Of a DNA stretch of 64,000 bases, positions 48,101-56,489 are shown one piece after another (the first letter of the stretch is position 1; each line of letters opens with the position of its first letter). The stretch comes from Doris montereyensis. Its lineage: Eukaryota > Mollusca > Gastropoda > Nudibranchia > Dorididae. Under the pieces are notes generated by a model. The model did not search any database, was not told where the DNA came from, and worked only from the letters and a program-made list of their open reading frames with translations. The position numbers were made by a program, and so were the translations under genes. Where the stretch lies: contig JAXRKP010000201.1 of the NCBI GenBank assembly GCA_037039925.1, positions 1 through 64,000 of the forward strand, read 5' to 3'.

Positions 48101-50256
48101 TTAAGAGTATCAATTTGCTTTATTTCAAATGACAATTAACATTTAACAAAACTTTAACCCCATTAAGTATTTCCTTGCACTTTTTTTATAACTTGTTCTG
48201 TAATGATTTTTCTTTCATCCCATGAACAACAGGAAAGAAGGAGACAATGATTATATGAGTGTTTTACTCAGTGAGCTGGCAGACATTGTGAGTATCCTTC
48301 AAATCTTTCACCAGACAAGAAAGCTTAGCTAGGTCTTAGTTTTCCTAGAAATAATAATGAAGTTTAGATAATTTTCTGTCCAACATGACAGGAAGTTTAT
48401 TTAAAAATTCACCACATTTTCTGTGGGGAGTATTTTGGACCAGTTTTATGCTTTTACTCACAAAGGATTGGATTTTTAAAAAACAACAATTTCACGTCTT
48501 AAAACTATTTCAACTGTTTGATGTTAGATTCAAGTTTCCAAAAAAGGGGATTTTTATTTGTTTTCATTCTCACCAGACATTTAAACCAACAAAATATAAA
48601 AGCAATCGAAAATGTCGGTGAAGATAGTTTTGGATAAACAAGCTTTGTCTCTTGTTCTTCCTCCCATTTAAAGCAGACACTTGGGTTTCAAAGATACAAG
48701 GAGAAAGCTCTGTAAAGAGCATTTTCCAGTAATCCTATAGTTTAAAACACTTTACATTTGTTCTGTCCTAAGCTCAGCTATCATCAGAAATTCTATTGTT
48801 TCGTTGTTGGGCCTAGACGTTTTACCTATCTCATTATATAAGTCTAATTCCATAAGCCCTCTTAATTTGTTGATCCTAGTTAGTTGTAGTTTGTTTGTGT
48901 TTTTTAGTATTTGAATATGTTTTTCACTCAGAATGTACCCAAAATGGTAACAATTGGAGATGACAAGGAAGGAGGTCTATTTGTTGTGGCTGGTAGTGAC
49001 AAACTCTTGGCGGATCTTGGAAATCAGTGAGTCAACATTGTTTTATCCTTTGATCATTGAAATAGCCTCTTTATCACATTTATTCCAAATAGTTTGAATT
49101 TGAGTTAAAATTACACAACTTTTTGACTTCCTCTGCATGTTTCATAAGCTAAGTTCCTTCAAAGCCCCTTATGGCCGATACAACCAGAGCCTTTCTTGGT
49201 TTCTATAACGGGAAGTCGAACAGGGGATAATAATCACTTCCTGGACAGGATGCTAGTCTTAGGCAGGCTTTACTCCCAAGCTAGTGCTTGCAGTACCCAT
49301 TTGCACCTGGGTCAAGTGGGGAAGATGTGCATTGTCTTTCCTAAGGAACACAATGTTGGAAATAGCTTTGCTAGGATTCAAACCCGGGACATCATATTTA
49401 AAGTCTGGCAGCCCAACCACTTAGCCGCCAAGACTACCGTGTTATTCACAGAAAATATTATTGAATTTGAATATAACTAAATCTAGTTCAATCATAAGTT
49501 TTATTATAGGTTTAGTTTTGTTGTTGTTTTTTGGGTATTGGGTGAGGACGGGCAAGTATGAGGGATGGTTATTGTCTTTACGTATAGCCTCGTGATCACT
49601 GAGTCGAGTCAAGAGAAGTTGAATATTCTCAGGATGTGAAGGAATAATATGGCCTTCAACAAATGGGGGACTTGGTAGTCCAGAGGCAAAAGGTGTCCCA
49701 AAGGTTGTGGGTTCAAGCCCCGCGGACGGTTCACAAATTTTGTCGAGTTTTTTTTAGTAAAATCTACCACCCTGGTCCACGTAGGTGGATCAACTCCTAG
49801 TCCCATCGGAGACGGTCGATAAAAGGAGATCCCGTGTGCAGATCACAACACTGTGCACATTTAAGATCCTTTGGCTATTCATAAGGCAATCCGGGCAAAA
49901 TTTGAAATCCTAACACCCCCCCCTACCCGAGATCCCCATAGTTGTGGATGTGGGTAAATCAAATCAAATCAAAAGCTTTCAAATGTTGAAAGTTTTGATT
50001 TCTTCAGGCTTCTCTTTTTACTTCAACTTGTTGCAATAAACTTGAAGTAATATTAACATGTCATAAAGTCTCATGGTCAAAATGTTTTGCCAACTACAGG
50101 ATCTGTGATATTTTCGAGGGAAAAGGCGCCCTCAGCAAAGGTGTGTATCGCGGCAAAGCCAACAAGCTTGCGAGCCGTGTGAAGGTGGAGAAACTTCTAA
50201 GAGATTACGTTGTACAGCAAGTAACTGAGGAGTCTCAAGTAGTGAAGGAGGATTGA
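30090..50256 (+). CDS. AARSD1: Alanyl-tRNA editing protein AARSD1 (AlaX family), whole gene
   Basis: Thirteen coding exons: 30090-30128, 36136-36264, 36659-36676, 39005-39146, 39485-39542, 40080-40275, 40607-40722, 42002-42134, 43430-43496, 45663-45754, 48233-48287, 48932-49026 and 50100-50256. The protein is about 431 residues; the human form is about 412. The family hydrolyses mischarged Ser-tRNA(Ala) and corrects alanyl-tRNA synthetase errors, mainly in the cytosol. Visible landmarks: N-terminal CQRQSY; EDTILFPEGGGQ and PDDRGT; zinc motif HTAQH (about 108-112); LPDDH; zinc motif CCGTH (about 220-224); GDDKEGGLF; and C-terminal EGKGA. Exons 4, 6, 7 and 8 contain one-base length changes (near 39040-39043, 39085-39101, 40229-40231, 40680-40684 and 42064-42075). 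The surrounding protein is strongly conserved and all splice sites are intact, so the gene is probably functional. The introns are packed with satellites and transposons. Confidence 0.94.
30645..31823. mobile_element. DNA transposon or MITE with 23-bp terminal inverted repeats, AARSD1 intron 1
   Basis: The left end 30645-30667 (CAGCAGTGAACGCC...) and the complement of the right end 31801-31823 (CAGTAGTGACCACC...) agree at 20 of 23 bases. Subterminal copies of GGCATTTAGG/CGAAA occur at 30690-30725 and 31695-31810. No transposase frame is visible, so it is probably non-autonomous. Confidence 0.65.
32701..36024 (-). mobile_element. Full-length LINE copy C, antisense in AARSD1 intron 1
   Basis: Same family as the element at 15366. 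Flanked by a perfect 12-bp duplication AAGTCATATTCT (32689-32700 and 36025-36036). Reading right to left: 5' UTR, endonuclease (GTWNVRAINGKELEL near 35640, AITETKKKGQG), HHHLVIAKMR near 34950, reverse transcriptase with KGTVVPIHKKGS, FRPGRSVQDH, CFIDLKKAFDTV, and a C-terminal FGPVNRM segment. The catalytic box reads FANDLVLFG, with Asn replacing the first Asp, so this copy should lack polymerase activity. The tail is (AAAG)n, seen here as TTTC repeats. The perfect duplication indicates a young insertion. Confidence 0.94.
36136..36264 (+). CDS. AARSD1: AARSD1 coding exon 2
   Basis: Acceptor TTTTATACAG, donor GTAGGT. Encodes 43 residues including STTVKSCQPV, GYHVILEDTILFPEGGGQ. The FPEGGGQ stretch is the hallmark of the alanyl editing fold, shared with AlaRS. 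Phase 0 at both ends. The LINE in intron 1 ends about 100 bp before this exon. Confidence 0.95.
36659..36676 (+). CDS. AARSD1: AARSD1 coding exon 3 (18-nt microexon)
   Basis: Lies between the acceptor TCTCATTTCAG and the donor GTAAGC and encodes only PDDRGT, which the family has directly after EGGGQ. Both flanks are good splice sites and the phase is 0 on both sides, so the size is real unless an alternative donor is used. Confidence 0.88.
36765..36985 (-). mobile_element. SINE family 1 body, 3' part, attached to the 75-bp array
   Basis: The minus strand reads from the array into TTTTTACAGTAAAATCCACC, GTGTGCAGATCACAACACT and ends at GGATGTGGGTAAAATTAAAT. It is the normal SINE body, but its head has been replaced by the tandem array on its right. 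Possible duplication TCATTGTTAC (36755-36764) against TCATTGTGAC (38662-38671). Confidence 0.8.
36986..38671 (-). repeat. 75-bp tandem array (about 22 units) derived from a SINE head
   Basis: Each unit contains, on the minus strand, GTTGTCCAGAGGCAAGGTGT, CGACTTCTCAATAAAAAGG, TTGTGGTTTCC and CATGTCTCACAGTGACT. The first three match the tRNA-like head of family 1, including the A-box region and a degraded B box; the last looks like original flanking DNA. The unit is divisible by three, so frames up to 205 codons remain open on both strands with no coding meaning. Some units are shortened (37700) or have internal duplications (38040-38090). Lies in AARSD1 intron 3. Confidence 0.9.
39005..39146 (+). 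CDS. AARSD1: AARSD1 coding exon 4 with two compensating frame changes
   Basis: Acceptor TTCACCTTTAG, donor GTTTGC. Starts INGIPVLQVTRKG, continues one frame over as GDQAVHFIETEI, then returns to the first frame as VVDWKRRFDHMQNHT. Total length fits the splice phases, but the unshifted frame contains TGA at 39065-39067. The G run at 39040-39043 looks one base too long and a base is missing near 39085-39101. It ends inside the first zinc motif. Confidence 0.88.
39485..39542 (+). CDS. AARSD1: AARSD1 coding exon 5
   Basis: Acceptor GATATTACAG, donor GTAAGA. Completes the HTAQH zinc motif across the junction and encodes LITAVIDSKFGYATTSW. Phase 1 in, phase 2 out; the Trp codon is split. Confidence 0.93.
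39629..39706 (+). mobile_element. SINE family 1 head fragment in AARSD1 intron 5
   Basis: Only the tRNA-like head is present: GACTTGGTAGTCCAGAGGC through B box GGTTCAAGCCC. The body is absent. Confidence 0.75.
40080..40275 (+). CDS. AARSD1: AARSD1 coding exon 6
   Basis: Acceptor CCGTTGTAG, donor GTAGGG. Encodes NIGTGIVTIELDTPSMSSQQ and a helical stretch to VIYEDKEDP. A stop (TAA at 40231) follows in this frame; the exon is one base too long for its phases, and removing one base near the T run 40229-40231 opens the frame to SSPKS. The exact error site is uncertain, so residues after EDP are not secure. Confidence 0.88.
40607..40722 (+). CDS. AARSD1: AARSD1 coding exon 7 with second zinc motif
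   Basis: Acceptor CAAACCAG, donor GTCTTC. Encodes LGNGLPDDHVGSVRVLIIDG and, after a frame change, CCGTHVSNLSHIQ. Cys and His of CxxxH are the second pair of zinc ligands in AlaX and AlaRS. The exon is one base too long; the T run 40680-40684 is the likely site, just before the Cys pair. Confidence 0.9.
41130..41710 (+). repeat. 60-bp tandem array (about 9-10 units), AARSD1 intron 7
   Basis: Unit contains TGGGATTTGGGATGGAAAAG, TTGGCAGCTATGTATTTATC and TGCATGAAATCACACGGG. Units differ by few bases. As 60 is divisible by three, frames of 134-170 codons stay open without coding value. Confidence 0.96.
42002..42134 (+). CDS. AARSD1: AARSD1 coding exon 8
   Basis: Acceptor GATTTTCAG, donor GTGAGC. 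Encodes AVKLLNVEKGKKNKVNLSFL, then, after a missing base in 42064-42075, DLLNYVGQSFEREKKLTGIV. Matches the conserved KILxxEKGKKNxxNLxFL segment of AARSD1. Confidence 0.9.
42271..42506 (+). repeat. Dispersed repeat with TTAACCCTGG end, copy 3, AARSD1 intron 8
   Basis: TTAACCCTGGTACGGCCTTG to TTGATTGGTTAACCATTC. The second block of the copies at 19210 and 20125 is missing. Confidence 0.65.
42655..42769 (+). repeat. (TCC/TTC)n microsatellite, AARSD1 intron 8
   Basis: Pure pyrimidine trinucleotide run; the poly-Leu frame over it is an artefact. Confidence 0.97.
43430..43496 (+). CDS. AARSD1: AARSD1 coding exon 9
   Basis: Acceptor TTATTTTAG, donor GTAAAT. Encodes GPAEKHCELAEKAVKGMKQL and QK, corresponding to the helix after the zinc domain. 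Phase 2 in, 0 out; no frame error. Confidence 0.88.
43615..44079 (+). repeat. (TTC)n microsatellite, AARSD1 intron 9
   Basis: About 465 bp of TTC/CTT repeats, irregular on the left (TTTTC, TCC) and pure from about 43870. The complement is (GAA)n. Poly-Ser, Phe, Leu, Lys and Glu frames are artefacts. Confidence 0.98.
44508..44582 (+). repeat. 15-bp tandem repeat (5 units), AARSD1 intron 9
   Basis: Unit ACCTGAACACTACAG, first and last units variant. Confidence 0.9.
44630..44841 (+). repeat. 53/54-bp tandem repeat (about 4 units), AARSD1 intron 9
   Basis: Unit contains AGCAGCTATTGGGCATGAAG, AGTGAAAGGGGTGGATAGTG and TGCATAGAGTGAT. Length varies by one G. The last unit is partial. Confidence 0.92.
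45663..45754 (+). CDS. AARSD1: AARSD1 coding exon 10, seed of the intron 10 array
   Basis: Acceptor TCTTCAACAG. Encodes HNNLQLREIAALEASLFKQQ and TKQDSVFIKHR; the final Arg codon is split as AG|G. The donor is CATAG|GTATTG. The last 18 exon bases plus the first bases of the intron are the founder sequence of the 26-bp array that follows without a gap. Reading past the donor gives TAT then TGA, so retention of the intron would end the protein at once. Confidence 0.9.
45737..47692 (+). repeat. 26-bp minisatellite (about 75 units) overlapping AARSD1 exon 10
   Basis: Unit: GTATTAACTG then TATTCATAAAACATAG. The first unit is exonic: the last 18 bases of exon 10 and its donor. Variants include TTAAAC for TAAAAC and AAGTATT for AGGTATT, and larger blocks repeat (46640-46800 resembles 46860-47040), so higher-order duplication took place. 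Confidence 0.95.
48233..48287 (+). CDS. AARSD1: AARSD1 coding exon 11
   Basis: Acceptor CATGAACAACAG, donor GTGAGT. Joins exon 10 to read HRKEGDNDYMSVLLSELADI. HRKEGD is identical in human AARSD1. Phase 2 in, 0 out. Confidence 0.93.
48932..49026 (+). CDS. AARSD1: AARSD1 coding exon 12
   Basis: Acceptor TTTTCACTCAG, donor GTGAGT. Encodes NVPKMVTIGDDKEGGLFVVA and GSDKLLADLGNQ. The GDxKxGGLF motif belongs to the C-terminal domain of the family. Phase 0 in, 2 out. Confidence 0.94.
49165..49440 (-). mobile_element. tRNA-derived SINE, family 2, in AARSD1 intron 12
   Basis: The minus-strand head reads ACGGTAGTCTTGGCGGCTAA, with B box GGGTTTGAATCC near 49375-49386. The body includes TCCCAAGCTAGTGCTTG (plus strand), shared with the copy at 18741. 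The body differs from family 1. Confidence 0.75.
49664..49973 (+). mobile_element. SINE family 1 copy in AARSD1 intron 12
   Basis: Head GACTTGGTAGTCCAGAGGC, B box GGTTCAAGCCCC, shared body (GTGTGCAGATCACAACACT) and the tail (AAATC)n. In the sense orientation of AARSD1. The full consensus order is present. Confidence 0.88.
50100..50256 (+). CDS. AARSD1: AARSD1 coding exon 13 and stop
   Basis: Acceptor CCAACTACAG. Encodes ICDIFEGKGALSKGVYRGKA, then a basic-acidic helix and the tail VVKED before TGA at 50254-50256. EGKGA is a conserved glycine-rich motif. No frame error. Confidence 0.95.
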
Positions 50257-50499
50257 CTTTACTATGGTGTCTTGTCTCTGCGATTGTAAAAGATATGCCT
50301 TTCGTTCTTTTTGTTTTTATCACTTGCTTTAAGTGTTGTTAAAAGCCTACAAAGAATGTGATTTGAACATATTACAAGTTTCAGCTGTCACCGTGATGAT
50401 TGTTACAATTATTGGTCTTGTTCATTGAAGTTTTGTTCCTTTCAAATTGATCTACGTTTATATTATCTACTTACTACCGGTGTCTAGTAAGAAATTTTA

Positions 50500-50505
50500 A
50501 TTAAA
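50500..50505 (+). terminator. Candidate polyadenylation signal of AARSD1 (ATTAAA)
   Basis: ATTAAA lies 244 bp after the AARSD1 stop codon, the first near-canonical hexamer there. No downstream GU-rich element was confirmed. Confidence 0.4.
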
Positions 50506-51692
50506 GCTTGAATTCCTTGAAATATTCACGACATTGAAAATGGTGCCCTTTGTGCAGTTAAATCTAGGTCTCCATTTTGTTTCCCATCAATGTGCAATTT
50601 CTCCCTCTCAATGAAATGGCCACGCGACTGAGACCAACCGGAAACAGCCATGGGACCGAGTCCGGCCATGCCACTGAGCCCTACATACACGTGCGACTTT
50701 CTAAGAATTAGATTGCTGCTGTATCTCTGTGAGAAAATATGAAGACCTACTTGCCACACATAATATGACCATGACTGAAGAAAAACACCTTACAAACGAA
50801 ACAAAACAAAACAATGATGCTTTGGGTGATAATGAATGGTTACAAAAGTGACGAGTTAAACTGCTTGAAATATTGAAATGACTTTCACAAGACTAGTAAG
50901 GGATGGACAATTGTGAATTGGAAATTAGTTTGGATATTTGAGATACTGGAACAAGATTTGATGAGTTTATGTTGGCCATTGGTCCGGAATATTTTTACCT
51001 CAAGGGTGTTATGTGGGTGGTAGGTGGGCGTTGCTGGTAAGTCCTACTTCTTTCCTTCCACTCACTTTTATTTCCTCTTTCTGTTTCCTCTTAATTCACT
51101 CTGAGATTACTGAACATGATCCGGGGGAACTTAAAAACCCCCAGCAAAAACAAAGATGTTATTGAGGAAAATAGAAAGGGATGTAAAAAGAAAGAGAGAA
51201 TGGTTTGATTTTGATAACGAAATGTGGCAAATATTTTCAATTTATACAAGTATTGGCTCAAGAACACACCACCTAACTCACAGTCTGGCCACCAGCATTC
51301 TTTGTCAGGAAACAGATTTCTTTTTCTGTAAAAATTGGCCCCCAGTAAAAACACATGCAGACTGGCTAATACATGTATTTATGTAACATAATTTTCAACA
51401 GAGACCCTTACTTGTCAAAGTTGTCAAGACAGATTTTTTTTTTCAAAGATTTTAAATATGAAGACATTTCAATTAAAGCAGGTGTGTAGATGATCAAGCC
51501 ATGCGTCTCAGCTATAATAAATAGGTGCTGATAGCAAACCTGCCAGATGGCAAGGTGCCAAATTCATCCACTGGGGCCTAGCAAATAATGGTCATCACTG
51601 GCTTTTCTGCTTGTTTTCTTACGTGAAAATAAATATTTTTGTTGTCAATATTAAATGTGTGTCCCTTACGATTTGAGAGCGCATTAAAGAAC
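50506..51692. other. Downstream of AARSD1, no gene identified
   Basis: Short frames on both strands without recognisable domains; one dispersed repeat at 51039. Confidence 0.55.
51039..51105 (+). repeat. Dispersed CCTACTTCTTTCC repeat, copy 1
   Basis: Shares TCCTACTTCTTTCC and CTGTTTCCTCTTAATTCAC with 61966-62032, and the first motif with 59770-59845. Confidence 0.6.
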
Positions 51693-52103
51693 TATTTCTT
51701 TCTTTCTTTCTTTATCAGTTCCCATTCTACCTTTCGGTGTATGGGTTCAGATGCCCGAGATGATCTTTCTCCAGGCTGCCCTATCCTGGCATTTTCTTCT
51801 GTTTCCTTCCAAAAAAGTTAAATTTCTATGCTTTAATGCCTCTTTTATATCTTCTTCACGCTTTCTCCAAGGTCTGCCTTTTGGTTTTTTACCTTGGGTT
51901 TTAGCACTGTATATTGATTTACCTATTCTATTGTCTTTCATTCTGTTAACATGCCCAAACCATCTCCATTGATTTATTTCTATATGCTATATTTATGCTA
52001 TATGCTTTGGTTTGATCTCTTATTGTTGTGTTTCTGATTTTGTCTCTTTTAGTTTTTCCTACTACTCTTCTTAGATATTTCATTTCAGCTGCCTGTTTAT
52101 TTT
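51693..52103 (-). mobile_element. 5'-truncated LINE copy D downstream of AARSD1
   Basis: A 0.4-kb 3' end of the same family. It starts with the TTTC-repeat tail on the plus strand, then the complement of the C-terminal segment (MKDNRIGKSIYSAKTQGKKP, KGRPWRK). Truncation point near 52103, after the GCTGCCTG sequence shared with the other copies. Confidence 0.88.
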
Positions 52104-52177
52104 ATGCAAAGTGTTAATTTGGTTTTCTCTCATCTACGTTTTTTAATGGTTTTAATGTACTTTATATGTACATGATA

Positions 52178-52182
<5 letters not shown>

Positions 52183-52214
<32 letters not shown>

Positions 52215-52236
52215 AAATATATATATATATATATAT
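52183..52236 (+). repeat. (TA)n microsatellite
   Basis: Two TA runs separated by TGATAA. Confidence 0.95.
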
Positions 52237-52994
52237 TGCTGTTGTTATCCCTTTACTGGCTAAACAGATGGCAAATTGAACATTTTCTGATTGAGGAAAA
52301 TAAAAATTACCATATATTATATATTCTTAAGTCTTTAGATTTATATCAATGTCAACGTTCCTTTTAACTACTCAAAGCTTATAAATCATATATATTATAT
52401 TATAAATGAATATCAACATGTTAAATGATATGTGAGTTGCTCAATTCTCTGTTATTATTTATCATTTTTAAATTGATTTTGGCGAAAATACAATTAAAGG
52501 GTAGAGTAGAATGAGATTTACCCTTAGGGAAGGTTTTGAGTACAAAAAGAAGAAATTAGGATACAGAATAAGTTATACTTGTACTTATGTTTGAACATAA
52601 CTATGCCTCACCGGGGTACAAGGGTATAAGTCAAAGTAAGTCAAAGACATACATGTATATTACATATATATCTGTTATGTTTGGTTTGTTTCAAGGTTTT
52701 TGAAATGCTATCATAAAAGTTTAATATAGCAATAACATCTTCAACACTCCTTTTTTCCTTTTTTTTTTTGTAAGCGAATTTCAACGGATCAATATGTCAA
52801 CAGGATCAGCAAATCAACACGTTCACACACAAATTCAAAAATTGCAGTTGCAGCATGCACAAAATGTTCAAAGAATTCAAATACATGTACATTGGATGTC
52901 AGTTGTCAGAGTTACTGGCTTTTAGAACACTAACGTTTCACTTTTTAGGAACTGGCATGACTTCTATTGTGTTCTTCTTCTTCTTTTTCTTTGT
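52237..52994. other. Intergenic, nothing identified
   Basis: AT-rich, ending in a T/TTC run beside the 40-bp array. Confidence 0.6.
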
Positions 52995-53312
52995 AATGGG
53001 ACATGGGTGGTTTGAGCTCGAGAGAGCCCTTGGAATGGGACATGGGTGGTTTGAGCTCCGAGAGAGCCCTTGGAATGGGACATGGGTGGTTTGAGCTCCG
53101 ATAGAGCCTTTGGAATGGGACATGGGTGGTTTGAGCTCGAGAGAGCCCTTGGAATGGGACATGGGTGGTTTGAGCTCCGAGAGAGCCCTTGGAATGGGAC
53201 ATGGGTGGTTTGAGCTCCGAGAGAGCCCTTGGAATGGGACATGGGTGGTTTGAGCTCGAGAGAGCCCTTGGAATGGGACATGGGTGGTTTGAGCTCCGAG
53301 AAAGCCCTTGGA
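52995..53312 (+). repeat. 39/40-bp tandem array (8 units)
   Basis: Unit: AATGGGACATGGGTGGTTTG then AGCTCCGAGAGAGCCCTTGG. One C is present or absent after GAGCT, giving two length classes. Flanking sequence shows no gene. Confidence 0.95.
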
Positions 53313-53511
53313 ATGGCGACAGTGTCACTTACAGCCTCGGCTGGCTTTGGGGTCAGTTTGTGGCTCCTGCGGCTTAATCACATAGGGAAATTCCATTGAT
53401 GTCCTCCATGTACCGTAGTTAGTATTCTCTGAGTCAATTCAATCAAGCTAGTTTAGAGACGAAATTTCACCACACATACTACTAATTGAGTACAAACTAT
53501 CTAGACTTATC

Positions 53512-53611
53512 ATAATCAGATTTCATAATTCTTATGAGACATATTATATATAATCGTAATCAGATTTCATAATTCTTATGAGACATATTATATATAATCG
53601 TAATCAGATTT
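53512..53611 (+). repeat. 53-bp tandem duplication
   Basis: AATCAGATTTCATAATTC through ATATATAATCGT occurs twice, then a third start. Confidence 0.85.
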
Positions 53612-53866
53612 TGATTTAATAATTATGATCTCACTAGACTTAATTTCTGTAGGGATGGGCGATTATCATTCATTAAAACTAAACTTATTTAACTAAGCGA
53701 TAAAAGAAGGCACTCAACTTTGACCGATTCATCTCAGTGTGTATCAAAGGAAATATGAAAAAAAGTACTTGTAGCTTAAAAAATGGTGAGCATCCACTGG
53801 TCTATCATCAGATACCGGTACAATAGTCATCAGTTCAGTTTCTCATTGACATTGACATGTAAAAGA

Positions 53867-54844
<978 letters not shown>

Positions 54845-55104
54845 ACATATAAAATACATGTATCCTTGAGGGCAATGTTGTAACTTGTAAGGTCAATTGA
54901 AATCACCAGAAGTTTCTTCGATTTTCTGTTTCCTTTTGGTTTTTCTTTGTTTTGGTTAGTTATTTTGTGTGTGGACATCGACATTCATGTACAAGATGTT
55001 AATATATTGTTAGAATCTTTTATAAATAGAGCTACAGCAATCTCGTACAGGGAAAAGAAGGTGGTGGTAATGGTAGGTTGTCTTATGGAAATCCATCGAC
55101 ATGA

Positions 55105-55403
55105 GGGGGACTCCGTGGTGCAGATGCATGGTGTCGGCCTCTCAACCAAAAGGTAGTGGGTTCGAGCCCTGCAGTTTTATCCCCCCCCTGGTCCAGGTAG
55201 GTGGGTCGACACCTAGTTCCACCAGAGACGGATGATAAAAAGGAGGTCCCGTGTGCAGATCACAACACTATGTGCACGTTAAAGATAATGTGGCTGTACA
55301 CAGGGCAATCCAGGCAAAATTAAAAATCCTACTATAACTATAACCCCCGAGATCACCTTAGTTGTGGATGTGGGTAAATCAAATCAAATAAAAATTAAAA
55401 AAA
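55105..55403 (+). mobile_element. SINE family 1 copy with perfect 12-bp duplication
   Basis: The head is at GGGGGACTCCGTGGTGCAGA, with B box GGTTCGAGCCC, the shared body, and the tail AAATCAAATCAAATA. The duplication CCATCGACATGA occurs at 55093-55104 and 55404-55415. This copy lacks part of the segment after the B box. Confidence 0.9.
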
Positions 55404-55472
55404 CCATCGACATGAAATGACAGCAGATTGTAGCATTTTGCTCATGCGATATTACAAATGTATTACTATTAC

Positions 55473-55514
55473 CCGTACACTGAAAGGTAGAATGGGAACT
55501 GGTATAAGAAAGGT
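55473..55514 (+). mobile_element. Tiny LINE tail insertion (about 42 bp)
   Basis: Contains ACACTGAAAGGTAGAATGGG and an AAGAAAGG end, matching the last 42 bases of the LINE family at 15366. It is flanked by the 10-bp repeat TTACTATTAC at 55463-55472 and 55515-55524, as expected of an extremely 5'-truncated insertion. Confidence 0.75.
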
Positions 55515-55734
55515 TTACTATTACTCATGTTTACGATACTGTTATTGAAATCTACTGCAAGAAAAAAAACACCAAAGAAAACCCCATATAAAGATAAAAG
55601 ATAAATAGATCAGATGACTAAATAAATGAATAAATAAAACAATTAAAACTAAAACATAAAACGCGTTAATGAATAATATAAAAGAATGTAGAACAAACTG
55701 GAGGAAGTGAAAGTGCGAACAAATAAATAATATC

Positions 55735-55760
55735 GTGTGTGTGTGTGTGTGCGTGTGTGT
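55735..55760 (+). repeat. (GT)n microsatellite
   Basis: GT dinucleotides with one GC interruption; a (CA)n run at 56137-56164 is a further short one. Confidence 0.9.
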
Positions 55761-56136
55761 AATCTAGTAACGCACGTTGTGGTTATGACACCCACGTGAC
55801 CTTGATCGTATTTATCATAATAGTACTATTAATACTAATACAAGCAATACATATAGTTCGCTTCTCTTTAGTCTTATCTCTTTATCACTCAAATAAACAT
55901 CTCAAGCAAGGTCAACAGTCAATTAAATGATAACCGTACACTACTTACACTTAGAGCAAAATTTAATCTTTTGAGAATGATAGCAGTTTTTAGAGAGCAG
56001 TTTTTAGAGATTTTAGACTTTGAAGTAATTCTTATCAGTAATGTCATGTAATAAGTTGCTGCTCTCGGCTTTGTAAAATTAAAATGCAGCAACTGGTTTA
56101 ATAAAATGGTTTGTACTTTTTGAATGGTTATTTTAA

Positions 56137-56164
56137 ACACACATACACACACACACACACACAC
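56137..56164 (+). repeat. (CA)n microsatellite
   Basis: ACACACAT then (AC)n. Confidence 0.9.
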
Positions 56165-56489
56165 ATGTTATTCACAAACAAAAACAAAGCTCAAACGCAC
56201 AGCCAGCTGATGTTGTTTCCGAGGGTGGACAGTCATTAATCATGAAAGTTCAAAATGTAATTAATATGCCAGCTGTTGAGGAAAATATTTAAGGGAACCA
56301 TATTGGACAACGAAAAAAACTCAACTCAATGCTGGTACATGTATAAAGAAAGACTAATGTTGTTTTGGTTGGTTTTTTTATTATTATTAGTTTTGGTAAT
56401 GTAACATCCTCTCTACTAACTGAATGTTTTCCCAAAACTTTATTATATCCTTGCATAGAGCCAACACTACTTCACATATTATTTATTTC

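Larger units (their letters stand above)
55525..56489. other. Intergenic, nothing beyond GT and CA microsatellites
   Basis: Contains AAATAAAT-rich sequence at 55600-55660; no exon seen. Confidence 0.6.

Noticed and set aside
30090..50256. AARSD1 as a pseudogene
   Set aside because: All splice sites and catalytic motifs are kept; the only defects are single-base length changes, like those in HP1.
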